64,000 nt of DNA from Gammaproteobacteria bacterium (GTDB lineage: Bacteria > Pseudomonadota > Gammaproteobacteria > HK1). Positions 48,057 through 57,038 of this stretch are shown here, one piece after another. The stretch is from contig WLWT01000001.1 of NCBI GenBank assembly GCA_012103455.1, positions 1,350,001 to 1,414,000 on the forward strand. Direction: 5' to 3'. A model generated the notes under the pieces. It saw only the letters and a list, made by a program, of their open reading frames with translations, had not been told where the DNA came from and did no database searches. Each line of letters opens with the position of its first letter. Position 1 is the stretch's first letter. A program made the translations under genes and the position numbers.

Positions 48057-48175
48057 AAACGCAGTCATGCAACGGTTACCTTGCAAGTCACCATTTCTTC
48101 AGGGCCCCTCTGAACATGCACTTTTTCCGCGATGGCGGCGTCAGCGCCGTGCTCGAATCCTCATGTATCACCTAT

Positions 48176-49847
48176 CACTGCTGTCCCACAAAATAGTTAA
48201 ACACAGCGTATAACCTATTGATTTACATAAAAATTGACTATGGCATTGTGTTTGAGACATAAAAAACAGTTTTTCCACGAATTTCAAAGGGTTAGTATGC
48301 TCTATCGGCCCCATAGAGGGTTCTGCCTCTAAATAATGTATATTCTAAACCCAAGCCTCAATGCCGCACTGATTGATGCGCTCCCAAAATTGTTGCCATC
48401 GACCTTGGGTCAGCACTAACGCGCGCAGGCTCAATACTGTCTTCAAGCCTTTCTCTTTCCATCTCATCCCCGAACGACACAATCGCTGCTTTATCAGCGT
48501 TTTACAGGCCGCTTCCGTGACTCCAGAACCGATTGGAAATTGCTTCTCACGATACCCCGCATAGTCCATCATGGGCCGCTGATGGGTGAAGTATCGGATG
48601 GCGTCTTTGACTTTGTCTTTAGTCTCTTTTGTTAGGTGTTTACGGCCTACTCTTTTCAACTCAGTGAGCACTTTTTGTGCACCATTACTTTCATGTTCGA
48701 GTCTGTGGCATTGCTCTTTTAACCAAGCTTTTCGCTTTGACTTTCCTGTCTTTTCCGGATGGGCCCCATTAGACGCCTGCGCCAAATACTCTGTGGCATG
48801 ATAGAAATCCAAAATCCGATACTGCGTCAGGGGCGTTAACAACGACCCGTTATCGCTCGCGCCATCAGCAATGCCCACACGAGTGGCCTCGGGGTAGAGC
48901 GACTTGACGTGTTCGGCTTCTGCAATAAACCGCTGTTTGAATGACGCCTTGCCATACTCTGGAGAGGCGCCCAGATAAATGCTATGGAGTCGCTGCCCCT
49001 GACCGTCATACAATGATATACAACCGGCCATCGCTTCTCGCCAAGCACTGTCGCGCATTAACACCCTCCCACCCTCCAGGCTCAGGCTCACGACTTCTAC
49101 TTCCTCATCGAACTGTGGTGTCTGATAGCTCCATGCCTCCTCCTTGGCTTGGGCAATCGCACCCACTCGCTCGGTGACTTTCTGTCAATAGTTCACTGAA
49201 ACCGTGCAGCCATGATTATCCGCAAGGTCATGGCGAGTTTCATTGGCGTTCAACCGGGCATATTTGCTTGACAATAGCTTGGCCATGCGCGGGGTTGCGC
49301 TTTGGATGACCCGTGCTGAGGCTTCCAATGGACAGTCAATACGACCGCCCCTAGAGGTTTGGTACACAGGGCGGACAACATCCACAGGTCCGTAGGGCGA
49401 ATAATACGTTTTGTTGCTCTGCGTGCGCGAAGTCAGTTTTATACCGCCCACCTCGATTGGGCTTGCATCGGTATCAAAACGATGAAGGGCTTGGGCGGTC
49501 GCACAGCAACCCAGTTGGTTACTCACTGATAGAATCGTGCTTTCCATATCTAGCAATGAGCCGGTTAACTCCATCTGTACTTCAAACTTAATCCGATTGC
49601 CTGAGCGTGAAATGATTTGGACCGATGACGGGGAAGACATTGGGAGCGCCCTACAAAGCCTATAACAGGGCTAGACTGGCCAATAACGCTACATTGTGTC
49701 AAGGCACTACCCTCCCCATAGAGCATACTAACCCTTTGAAATCTCTGGAAAAACTGTTTTCATGTCTCAAACACAATGCTATGGTCAATTTTTTATGGAA
49801 ATCAATAGATTATACGCTGTGTTTAACTATTTTGCGGGACAGCAGTG
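48176..49847 (-). mobile_element. ISKra4-family insertion sequence
   Basis: About 1.67 kb. Long imperfect inverted ends start CACTGCTGTCCCACAAAATA and extend more than 120 bp to TTAGTATGCTCTAT. They mirror at the right end (TATTTTGCGGGACAGCAGTG). One transposase gene on the minus strand. Confidence 0.82.
48345..49640 (-). CDS. ISKra4-family transposase with in-frame UGA
   Basis: From 49640 the frame gives an N-terminal part (CATAQALHRFDTDASPIEVG, DVVRPVYQTSRGG), meets TGA at 49187-49185, then continues in the same frame (QKVTERVGAIAQAKEEAW) to the C-terminal catalytic region (RVGIADGASDNG, FPIGSGVTEAACKTLIKQRL). Together they make one ISKra4-type protein of about 431 positions. The context TAT TGA CAG has C after UGA. 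It could be a pseudogene by nonsense mutation or be read through. Confidence 0.75.
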
Positions 49848-49924
49848 ATAGGTGATACATGAGGATTGGAGCACGGAGTTGACGCCGCAATCGCGGAAAA
49901 AGTGCATTTTTAGAGGTGCCCGCA

Positions 49925-50690
49925 AGGGCTACTACGCGGGGTGCGCCCGAGGCGAGAGTGAGCGGGCTCGCCAAGACCGTGAATGGCTAGAGCAGAGCCG
50001 GGCGGTGCATGAAGCGAGTGAGCCGCGTGACGGAAGTCCGCGGGTGCATGAGTCCCTAAAGCAATCGGTAACCGAGTGGGAAGACGCCGAGTTGAGCGGG
50101 TCATGCGCGAGAACGGTATTCGATGCTGCACAGCGATGCTGTATCGGCGGGTTCCAGGCCTGACTCGTTTGTTCACGAAGTTGGGGAACCGCACCCTGGA
50201 GGCGCCAGTCAATGGGCCCGACCGGGTATGGGTCGCCGACCTGAGGTATCTTCGAGTAAGAGGACAATGGCGTGACTTAGCCACAGTGATGGACCGATGC
50301 TCGCGCAAACTGTTTGGGCTGGCATCCAGGGCCGAGCAAGACGGGTGGGTTGACCCGTAGGGCACTCGCAAAACCATCGCAAAGCGCTAGCCTGCGCCGG
50401 GCCCGACCGTGCACAGCGAGCGCGGCGTCGAGTTCATATCGAACGCCTACGGCCACTGCGTGGAGCGACATGGACGGGTTCGAAGCGTTAATCGTCCTAG
50501 ACCAGTGACGGACAACGCGCATAGGGAGTCAGGGTACAAGTCCATGAAAGGGGAAATGTATCACCGCCGCCCGTTCGAGTCGGATGGAGCCGTGCGCCGG
50601 GCGGTCAATGCGTACGTGGACTTCTACAACGAAGAACGGCTACATTCGAGCCTCGGATAGCAGACGCCTAGCGAGTACCAGAGGGAGCAG
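49925..50690 (+). pseudogene. IS3-family transposase (OrfB) remnant
   Basis: Several frames together show the OrfB integrase: ESERARQDREWLEQSRAVHE, SPRVHESLKQS, RRRVERVMRENGIRCCTAML, NGPDRVWVADLRYLRVRGQW (first DDE Asp) and VNAYVDFYNEERLHSSLG (catalytic end). At least three frameshifts break it. OrfA and clear ends are missing. Confidence 0.75.
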
Positions 50691-50730
50691 GCAACTAACC
50701 AACGGGTATCGACTTTTTCGTAGGAACTCC

Positions 50731-50772
50731 CCGCTCCGCTTCGCTGCGCGCCCCTAAGCCCTGCCGTCATGC
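50731..50772 (+). other. Degenerate attC-like 3' half
   Basis: GC-rich imperfect palindromic sequence (CCCCGCTCCGCTTCGCTGCG) ending GCCGTCATGC. It directly precedes the same sequence (TACAGAACAAGTAATTCTGA) that follows a clear attC at 59616. So this cassette probably once had an attC at its left side. Confidence 0.4.
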
Positions 50773-50812
50773 TACAGAACAAGTAATTCTGATTCCCCTT
50801 AATCGAGTAATT

Positions 50813-51088
50813 ATGAAACAAATCGTATGGACTGATTATTTTAAATACAGAGTGAAACTTCGTGGTTTTAATATCTTAAATGTTGAAGAGATACTTAAGC
50901 GTAGCACCGAAAGATACTTAGATACTGCTACAGGTAGATTGGTAGTTATTGGGAAAGATGGTAATGTTATGGTAATGATTCCATATGAAAGAGATGAAGA
51001 AAACACAATCACACCAATCACAATACATGCCACTAGCCGTCAGCAAATCAATTACAGAGTAAAAGGTGGAAGGTTTCAAAATGAATGA
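50813..51088 (+). CDS. DUF4258-like small protein (putative toxin), copy 1
   Basis: 91 residues: WTDYFKYRVKLRGFNILNVE, TGRLVVIGKDGNVMVMIPYE and ITPITIHATSRQQINYRVK. The pattern of a compact basic beta protein followed by a DUF2283 protein is common as a putative toxin-antitoxin pair. It overlaps the next gene by 8 bp. AT-rich compared with the core. A nearly identical copy at 59657 carries an amber stop at codon 6; this copy has TGG there and is open. Confidence 0.65.
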   Translation: MKQIVWTDYFKYRVKLRGFNILNVEEILKRSTERYLDTATGRLVVIGKDGNVMVMIPYERDEENTITPITIHATSRQQINYRVKGGRFQNE

Positions 51089-51311
51089 TCCTAAACTAAC
51101 GTATTTTGAGAAAGAGGATATATTGCATCTGGCAATTTCTGATGAGAAAGAATTCGGCAGTGTTGAGATTAGCCCAAATATTACTGCAGAATTAAACGAA
51201 GAAGGTGAACTTATAGGCATTGAAATAATCAGCGCAAGTATATTTATAAGAGACTCAATACTAGAGTCTACTCAAGCAAAGTTATTGCAGCTATCAAAGC
51301 AAGTAGCATAA
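51081..51311 (+). CDS. DUF2283 family protein (putative antitoxin), copy 1
   Basis: 76 residues from ATG 51081 (AAGG upstream): LTYFEKEDILHLAISDEKEF, VEISPNITAELNEEGELIGI and EIISASIFIRDSILEST. The DUF2283 signature (beta strand, then AEL-x-E-GelIGIEI) is clear. Predicted partner of the preceding gene. Confidence 0.78.
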   Translation: MNDPKLTYFEKEDILHLAISDEKEFGSVEISPNITAELNEEGELIGIEIISASIFIRDSILESTQAKLLQLSKQVA

Positions 51312-51385
51312 CAAAGCGCTGAACCTGACGCGGGGTATTTTGGTTCTTTTAACTGCAGTAGGTAATCATAATACAGCGCTCTTAT

Positions 51386-51526
51386 GGGCACCGCTAACGA
51401 TAGTAATTTTTTCGTGAGTGCAAGGAAGCACCGCGCGCAGAACCGCAGTGTATTAGGTGATACCTGAGGATTCGAGCACGGCGCTGACGCCGCAATCGCG
51501 GAAAAAGTGCATTGTTAGAGGTGCCC
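51386..51526 (+). mobile_element. 140-bp MITE, copy E (141 bp)
   Basis: Starts GGGCACCGCTAACGATAG and ends ATTGTTAGAGGTGCCC. Same orientation as A and C, with one extra T in the middle. It ends 3 bases before the ATG of the next small ORF. It truncates the tail of the DUF4258/DUF2283 cassette relative to copy 2. Confidence 0.85.
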
Positions 51527-51529
51527 AGT

Positions 51530-51739
51530 ATGAAGTTCCGGGATTTTCCGCACGACTCAACCGGTTTTCGTCTCAATCGCATTAATGGCGCAGTTGAGGT
51601 CAATTACCTTCGCAAACCATCACCTGCTGAAGTCGCAAGCTGCAAGAAGCAGCGCTCCTGGGGCTGTGAAGATCTGTTCGTCCTAACGCAGTACGCCGAA
51701 ACTGGCAACTGCGCTGTCGTTGACCGAACCATCAGGTGA
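51530..51739 (+). CDS. Hypothetical small protein
   Basis: 69 residues (MKFRDFPHDSTGFRLNRING, AVEVNYLRKPSPAEVASCKK). Not recognised. Its ribosome binding site would be AGAGGTG in the end of MITE E, 6 bases before the ATG. It may be the 5' fragment of a larger lost gene or a chance ORF activated by the element. Confidence 0.35.
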   Translation: MKFRDFPHDSTGFRLNRINGAVEVNYLRKPSPAEVASCKKQRSWGCEDLFVLTQYAETGNCAVVDRTIR

Positions 51740-51776
51740 TGCGGTGCTGTTTGGTGGTGATGATCCCACTGGCCGC

Positions 51777-52202
51777 CTAGACGCGATTGATGGCCTCCAC
51801 CACGCCCGGATAAAAGCCTTGAGCATCAAGCCAACTGTCGTAGTCTTGCGCTAACCACTCATCCCGGGCTGCGCCGAACATACGCTCCAGATCCCGATCA
51901 CCCAGACCTTCACGCTCCATGATCTCGGCCACCCATGCATCGAAATCAGCCAGGATTTGCTCAGGCGTTGCACCGTCCAATAACTGCCACATGAGCGGTA
52001 TGTTCTGAAAGCCAGTCTCTATGGCCGGCCTACAGGCGGTGAATTTCTGCCGCAGATCCGGCGCCAGCTCACCGGCAATGCGCTGCGGCCAATGGGCGCG
52101 CAGGGCGCGCCACGTCGTAAGCGCGTTCTCACCCACGCTGTCGCAGATCACGCCGTCGAAATCAAATGCGAACACCGCGCCACATCCGCTGGGAATACCC
52201 AT
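51777..52202 (-). pseudogene. HAD-family hydrolase, C-terminally truncated
   Basis: 141 residues starting with the HAD nucleophile motif FAFDFDGVICDS and a helical cap (TWRALRAHWPQRIAGELAP). It stops after FYPGVVEAINRV, where the family normally continues into the second and third HAD motifs (Thr/Ser, Lys, DD). About half the phosphatase core is therefore missing. Confidence 0.65.
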
Positions 52203-52281
52203 CTGCTATTGCGTTATATGTGCAAATTAGCCGGCGAGGATACACTAGCCCGCCGTCCGCTCAACCGCTCAAGGTGCCAGC

Positions 52282-53070
52282 GTGTTACTTCTACCGGAAA
52301 TTCAGATAGCAGGAGGCACCGTCGTCACACGTGTCTGTCCCGAAGCCCCCAACGTCGTCCACGGCATCGAACCCATGACGGCGGTGCGCGATTTCGAGGC
52401 CCAGGGGGCTGAGCGTATTGTTTTGCTGGACGTGGATGCCGCCCTGTGCAAACAGGCCACTCATGCCGAACTCATCGAGTCGCTCATAAATGCAACCCAA
52501 ATCCCCGTGATGGCGGCGGGCGGCCTGCGCACCTTGGCCCAGATCGAGGGCTGGTTCGAGCGCGGCGCGGCGCAGGTGGTGCTGGGCACTGTGGCGGTCA
52601 CCGGTCAAGCCTTGTTGGCCGAGGCTTGCGCCCGCTACCCAGCGGCCATCGTCGCCAACCTCGCCACTGAGGACGGTTACGTCATGATCGACGGCTGGCG
52701 AACCCAGACCGCCTTCAGGCCCCAGGACATCGTCTACGACCTGCAGATGGCAGGCGTTGCCGGCATTATCCACGTTGACATAGACCGCCGGCTGGCCGAT
52801 GCGTCTACTGCCCTGGCCCTGACCATGGAAATGAAAGCCAACGTGGTCATTCCTATTTATTCGAGCGGTACCGTGCACGGCCTAGAAGACATTTCCCGCT
52901 TGCGCCATCCGCCCAATATCCACGGCGCTGTCATCGGCGAAGCACTGATTATTGGTTTGACGGAGCCGAGGTCTCCGATGACTTCATGCCCGAGCGCGAA
53001 CAGCCGCAACAACAACCGAGAGCCCCTCTCTAGTGTTGAAGTTCATGCTGGACACGAACATTGTTATTGA
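52282..53070 (+). CDS. HisA/HisF-like TIM-barrel protein, probable frameshift near 3' end
   Basis: GTG start with AAGGTG upstream. The barrel shows FEAQGAERIVLLDVDAALCK, TQIPVMAAGGLRTLAQIEGW, QVVLGTVAVTGQ and VIPIYSSGTVHGLEDISRLR, close to phosphoribosylformimino-AICAR isomerase-like paralogues. After GEALIIG the next frame would read FDGAEVSDDFMPERE and stop near 53037, a more natural end, whereas the annotated frame runs on over the vapC start. No other his gene is nearby, so it is probably a paralogue with a different role. Confidence 0.6.
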   Translation: MLLLPEIQIAGGTVVTRVCPEAPNVVHGIEPMTAVRDFEAQGAERIVLLDVDAALCKQATHAELIESLINATQIPVMAAGGLRTLAQIEGWFERGAAQVVLGTVAVTGQALLAEACARYPAAIVANLATEDGYVMIDGWRTQTAFRPQDIVYDLQMAGVAGIIHVDIDRRLADASTALALTMEMKANVVIPIYSSGTVHGLEDISRLRHPPNIHGAVIGEALIIGLTEPRSPMTSCPSANSRNNNREPLSSVEVHAGHEHCY

Positions 53071-53380
53071 CGCGATCAAGAACCGGCCGGTGAAAGTAAG
53101 AGACGCCTTCAAGCAACATTCAAGACAGATGGCCATATCGGTCGTCACGCTTGGTGAACTTATCTACGGCGCGGAAAAATCCATGCAACCAGAACGAAAT
53201 CTTGCGGATATCGAAGGACTTGCAGCCCGGCTTGAAGTGCTGCCATTCGACAGCCCGGCGGCCACTCATTTTGGACAACTACGCGCTGAGCTGGCAAATA
53301 TCGGCCAGCCGATCGGCCCGTATGACCAGATGATCGCAGGCCACGCGAGATCACTCGGACTTATTCTAGGGCGCCTCTAA
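53033..53380 (+). pseudogene. VapC-type PIN toxin truncated by MITE F
   Basis: GTG start giving LKFMLDTNIVIDAIKNRPVK, the standard VapC opening with Asp in LDTN. The second acidic residue is in TLGELIYGAE and the third in PYDQMIAGHARSLGLIL. The native end (TxNxxEF strand with the last active-site residue) is replaced by GRL and TAA from MITE F. No VapB gene precedes it. Likely inactive. Confidence 0.8.
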
Positions 53381-53508
53381 AAATGCACCTTTTCCGCGAT
53401 TGCGGCGTCAGCTCCGTGCTCGAATCCTCACGGATCACCTATACACTGCGGTTGTGCGCGCGGTGCTTCCTTGCACTCACGAAAACATTACTATTTTTAG
53501 AGGTGCCC
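53369..53508 (-). mobile_element. 140-bp MITE, copy F (TSD TCTA)
   Basis: Same orientation as copy B. Flanked by the 4-bp direct repeat TCTA (53365-53368 and 53509-53512). It truncates the PIN toxin and supplies its stop. Confidence 0.9.
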
Positions 53509-53608
53509 TCTAGTCACCAACAACACGAATGCATTCAAACGGGTCCCTGGTTTGCGCATCGATCATTGGGCATGACCACGATTTCAAAGTAAAACGTGGA
53601 AACTTACC

Positions 53609-54622
53609 TTGCTGCACGTCATTACAACAATCGCTCATCATCCCAAAGGGTTTGCGCTGCATTTGCGGAATTTGCGTTGGGCATTGAACGGGTGTGAGTA
53701 CGCGATACATGTACAGACGTTCGCGAATTGGAAGCTTAACGAATCGAACGTGCGGTATCTAACAAAACAGGTGAGCGATCCCCTCTCTTACTATATGTTC
53801 TGGGACGATATCTTCGGCTATCTTGCCACCCTTCTCGAAGACGCTTCGGCTTTTCTGTTCATAGAGCAAGACATCCTGTTTACCGTACCTGCGTTGGTCC
53901 AGGTAGAGCAATGCGTTCGGGAACAGAAGCTTGTCCTGAACCTGGACTCCCCTTATCTGTCGATCTACGAGGCTGCGGAGCGCCGGGTTTATCCCAGAAT
54001 TTGGGAGGGTGCGACTATGGTACCGGCACGGATCGTGGCAGAAGCAATCGAGCACAATGTGAGTTTCGGCAATCGTCATGAGCGGTCCAGACCGGGCTCA
54101 TCCATGTACCGGCAGTTCGAGCCCAAGCTGGCGTCACACTTCACGACGAAGTCGAAGACTCTTCACGCAGGCGACCCGATACGGTTGCCGGAGTTTCTGG
54201 ATTGCGAATTGGTCGATACGATGTTCGAGTTCAGCCTTTTTTGCTTTTGCGCTGACAAGTCCTACGTAAACTTAGGGCAATTTCACAAAGGTTATGAAAT
54301 GGGAGGTTTCGTCGTCCATTTCAGAGGTCCAGAATCGGTCCACAGAGACTGCCCTGAGATCTACAATGATGCCAAGCGGCTCGATATGTTGCCAAGGTGG
54401 TACGACGAACGTCTAAATGATCGTGCGCTGATGTTCTTGCTGGCCGGCGTTTTCCAGCAAGGCGATGATTTACGGAAATGGCTTCTGAGCGCCACCGGGC
54501 TGCCCCCATTTGCAGAAAAGGTGGTGCGTTTAGAGCGACATGCTGGTGAATGGATGTCGAGCGTGGAGCACGGCAAGTTCCAATGGGTCAAGCAATTGAT
54601 CGAGGACCACCAGCGAAGTTGA
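53609..54622 (+). CDS. Glycosyltransferase-like protein of unknown family
   Basis: 337 residues, TTG start by the frame. The N-terminus is a beta-alpha unit (LHVITTIAHHPKGFALHLRN). An acidic DxD-like motif lies in ASAFLFIEQDILFTVPALVQ, followed by LNLDSPYLSIYEAAERR and GFVVHFRGPESVHRDC. The arrangement suggests a GT-A fold, but the family is not recognised. It is followed 15 bp later by a sulfotransferase and then a PhyH dioxygenase on the same strand. Together they may modify a surface or secreted molecule. Confidence 0.5.
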   Translation: MLHVITTIAHHPKGFALHLRNLRWALNGCEYAIHVQTFANWKLNESNVRYLTKQVSDPLSYYMFWDDIFGYLATLLEDASAFLFIEQDILFTVPALVQVEQCVREQKLVLNLDSPYLSIYEAAERRVYPRIWEGATMVPARIVAEAIEHNVSFGNRHERSRPGSSMYRQFEPKLASHFTTKSKTLHAGDPIRLPEFLDCELVDTMFEFSLFCFCADKSYVNLGQFHKGYEMGGFVVHFRGPESVHRDCPEIYNDAKRLDMLPRWYDERLNDRALMFLLAGVFQQGDDLRKWLLSATGLPPFAEKVVRLERHAGEWMSSVEHGKFQWVKQLIEDHQRS

Positions 54623-54637
54623 TCGCCCGAGATAGCA

Positions 54638-55264
54638 ATGAGACTTCCGGTTATTTTAGGTATTGGAACCGGGCGCTGCGGGACCCTCTCGCTCGCCACT
54701 TTGTTGAATGCGCAGGAAGGAGCGGCCGTCACCCATGAACGGTTCAGTTATGAGCTCAAATGGGAGGCCACAGAGTCAACTCGTCAGGCGCGAGTTCGCG
54801 ATATTATTAAAAGCTCTGGGGAAGGAATGATTGGAGATGTCCATAGCGCGTGGCTTCCCTACGTCGAGCACGCGCTGGCTGCCAGTCAAGACGTCAAGAT
54901 CATTTGCCTGCGAAGAGCGCGCGCCGCCGTCATTCAAAGCTTCCTGGACTGGCTAGACCCGGTAGAGCACTGGACGCCTGCTAAGGAGACCAAGAGCCTA
55001 TGGAGCGATTGCTTTCCAACCTATCCGGACCTGCACGATCGAAGAGAGGCATTGTCTCGATACTGGGATGCGTACTACGTCCGTGTGTCTCAGTTGATGC
55101 GCCACTATCCGCGTCGCATCCGTGTATTTAACACCCAGGACCTCAACGCGCCACCGGGTATCGAGCGCATCCTCTCGTTCGCAGGCGTACCGGTTGAGCG
55201 GCAACGGATAGCAGTATTCCACGAGCATAAGGGCCCTGGCCATGAGTCGAGGATAGAGGCGTGA
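54638..55264 (+). CDS. Sulfotransferase family protein
   Basis: 208 residues. The PAPS-binding P-loop GIGTGRCGTLSLATLL is at about residues 8-23. The 3'-phosphate region is VKIICLRRARAAVIQSFLDW, and the C-terminal part has RVFNTQDLNAPPGIERILSF. It transfers sulfate from PAPS to a hydroxyl group. Middle gene of the three-gene accessory cluster. Confidence 0.8.
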   Translation: MRLPVILGIGTGRCGTLSLATLLNAQEGAAVTHERFSYELKWEATESTRQARVRDIIKSSGEGMIGDVHSAWLPYVEHALAASQDVKIICLRRARAAVIQSFLDWLDPVEHWTPAKETKSLWSDCFPTYPDLHDRREALSRYWDAYYVRVSQLMRHYPRRIRVFNTQDLNAPPGIERILSFAGVPVERQRIAVFHEHKGPGHESRIEA

Positions 55265-55340
55265 CTGGCGTGAGCGTGGTCTCGGCGAAGCGTTATCGCC
55301 GTTCTGCGATTTCGTTACAGGTTTTTGGGGAATATTCAGC

Positions 55341-56135
55341 ATGCTCAGTACGCAACAGATTCGCAGTTTTGAGAGAAATGGCTTTCTAGGACCGTTCACC
55401 CTAGCGCCTCACAGTACTGAACTCCTCGAGCCGGGACGCTTGGCTGGAATTGGGCGGCGGCTCCGAGAACTCGATGCAAGTATTACGCGCAATGCTCACG
55501 TTCATTCGCAGATGCTGTTCCGCTTGATCTCGTGTCGCTCGATCATGGATAGGCTCAGATCCCTTCTCGGCAATGACATTCTGTCCTGGACTAGCCACAT
55601 TGTTGTCCGCCAGCCCGGCAGCCGCGGGCAGGGCTGGCACTCGGACTCGATTAACCAGTTCATTCGCGGGATCCACGTTACTGTTGCATTGACGGATATG
55701 ACGGAAGACAACGGTTGCCTACAAATCATCCCAGGGTCACATCTTTATCGTTCTAGCCTCAGCAGCGCGGTCGAGGTGGGTGATTTGAACTACGATGATC
55801 CCGATTCGGCGGTGTATTGGGCGGACGTGACGGCGCCCTGGGGGCGGCCACATCAAAGACAGTCGATAACCGTTACGAGCGGACAGTTCTTTTTTACTTG
55901 GGGCGGGCTCTGGCACTTTGTCGGACCCAACAAGAGCGCGCAAAGCAGAGTCGCAGTGGTCGCGCGTTACGCACGTCCAGATGTTGCCTGCCGCGACTAT
56001 GGCTTTTCAGACGCTAAAATTGTCCCAGGCGACTTGCTGCCATGCGTCATGGTGAGCGGCGTTGATCGCCACGGCTTGAACGATCTGCGGACGGCGCCCG
56101 CGGGCGAGGTTTTGTTTGAACGCGCCGCGGTATGA
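55341..56135 (+). CDS. Phytanoyl-CoA dioxygenase family (PhyH) protein
   Basis: 264 residues. The Fe(II)/2-oxoglutarate site shows HSD in GQGWHSDSINQF, with the distal His in FTWGGLWHFVGPNKS and Arg in QSRVAVVARYARPD. Family block DMTEDNGCLQIIPGSHLYRS is present. These enzymes hydroxylate small molecules or lipids. It closes the cluster after the glycosyltransferase-like and sulfotransferase genes. Confidence 0.85.
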   Translation: MLSTQQIRSFERNGFLGPFTLAPHSTELLEPGRLAGIGRRLRELDASITRNAHVHSQMLFRLISCRSIMDRLRSLLGNDILSWTSHIVVRQPGSRGQGWHSDSINQFIRGIHVTVALTDMTEDNGCLQIIPGSHLYRSSLSSAVEVGDLNYDDPDSAVYWADVTAPWGRPHQRQSITVTSGQFFFTWGGLWHFVGPNKSAQSRVAVVARYARPDVACRDYGFSDAKIVPGDLLPCVMVSGVDRHGLNDLRTAPAGEVLFERAAV

Positions 56136-56180
56136 CCTGCACGGTTACAAAGGTTCATCGGTAGCGCGGCCATAACACTG

Positions 56181-56898
56181 GTGCGCGTTACAGCAATCTG
56201 GCGAGTACTGCATCAGCGTTTTAAGGATAATCCCAACGTAGGCAGGCAAAAGGATACCGATGCGCGCTGGGCGAAAAAGGATGAGGAAACGCATTTTGGC
56301 TATAACAATCATGTGGCGGTAGATAACGCGCACAAGTGGGTCCGCGACTATGAAGTGACCTGTGCTGAAGTTCACGATTCACAGGTCTTTATTGAAATAT
56401 TGGCGGACAACACATCGGCTGATGTATGGGCGGATAGTGCTTATCAAGGCGAGAACCATGAAATCAGCTTGGCTGCGATGCAGATGCGTAGCCCTGTTCA
56501 CACAAAGGGCAATAGGCATAAGCCGCTATCGCAGCGCAGCAAGAAGTCGAATGCTAGGCGTTCAACGATCCGTGCTAGAGTCGAGCACATTTTTGGGTCA
56601 TTGACCCATGAGCAAGGCGGACTTTACTCACGAGTGATAGGGCTTGTGCGTACTCAAGTGAAGGTTGGCATGATGAATAGAGTGTATAACATGAGACGCT
56701 TGGTGACTTTGTGCAGGAGAGATATGTGTGCAATTTGAGAAAAAGGGAAAATGACCCTTTTTGGACAGGAAAAGTCGGCCTATCAAAGCTGAGAAACGCG
56801 ACATCCGGCATGAAGGAGCCGTCACTCGATGTTGACTGAGAAATCCCAAAGTCATGTGGATAGAAATGGAGCTTATTCTTGAATTTTCAGAGGTGCCC
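56181..56898 (+). pseudogene. IS5-family element, 5'-truncated
   Basis: The transposase C-terminal half is open to 56738: QKDTDARWAKKDEETHFGYN, DYEVTCAEVHDSQVFIEILA, ADSAYQGENHE and IRARVEHIFGSLTHEQGGLY (DDE Glu region). The N-terminus and left end are gone. The right end at 56898 reads GAATTTTCAGAGGTGCCC, matching the ends of the 140-bp MITE, and so identifies the probable parent family of that MITE. Confidence 0.8.
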
Positions 56899-57038
56899 TT
56901 TAATAGAGGCCCTACTTGATGGACAGTTCGAAATAAACATAAGAAAGGATAGAACAAAAGAACTAATCGCACATTCCGATGCTGTATCCTGGAGTAAAGG
57001 ATTAACAATCTCGGTTGGTAACAGCAAACGGAAAGTTA

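Larger units (their letters stand above)
48102..49921. repeat. ISKra4 unit enclosed by inverted half-copies of the MITE
   Basis: 74 bp at each outer edge (48102-48175 and 49848-49921) are the same half of the 140-bp MITE, in opposite orientations, and both run into ISKra4 terminal repeats. The full unit is therefore a 1.82-kb sequence with inverted ends of about 200 bp. No target duplication is seen at the outer edges. Confidence 0.75.
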
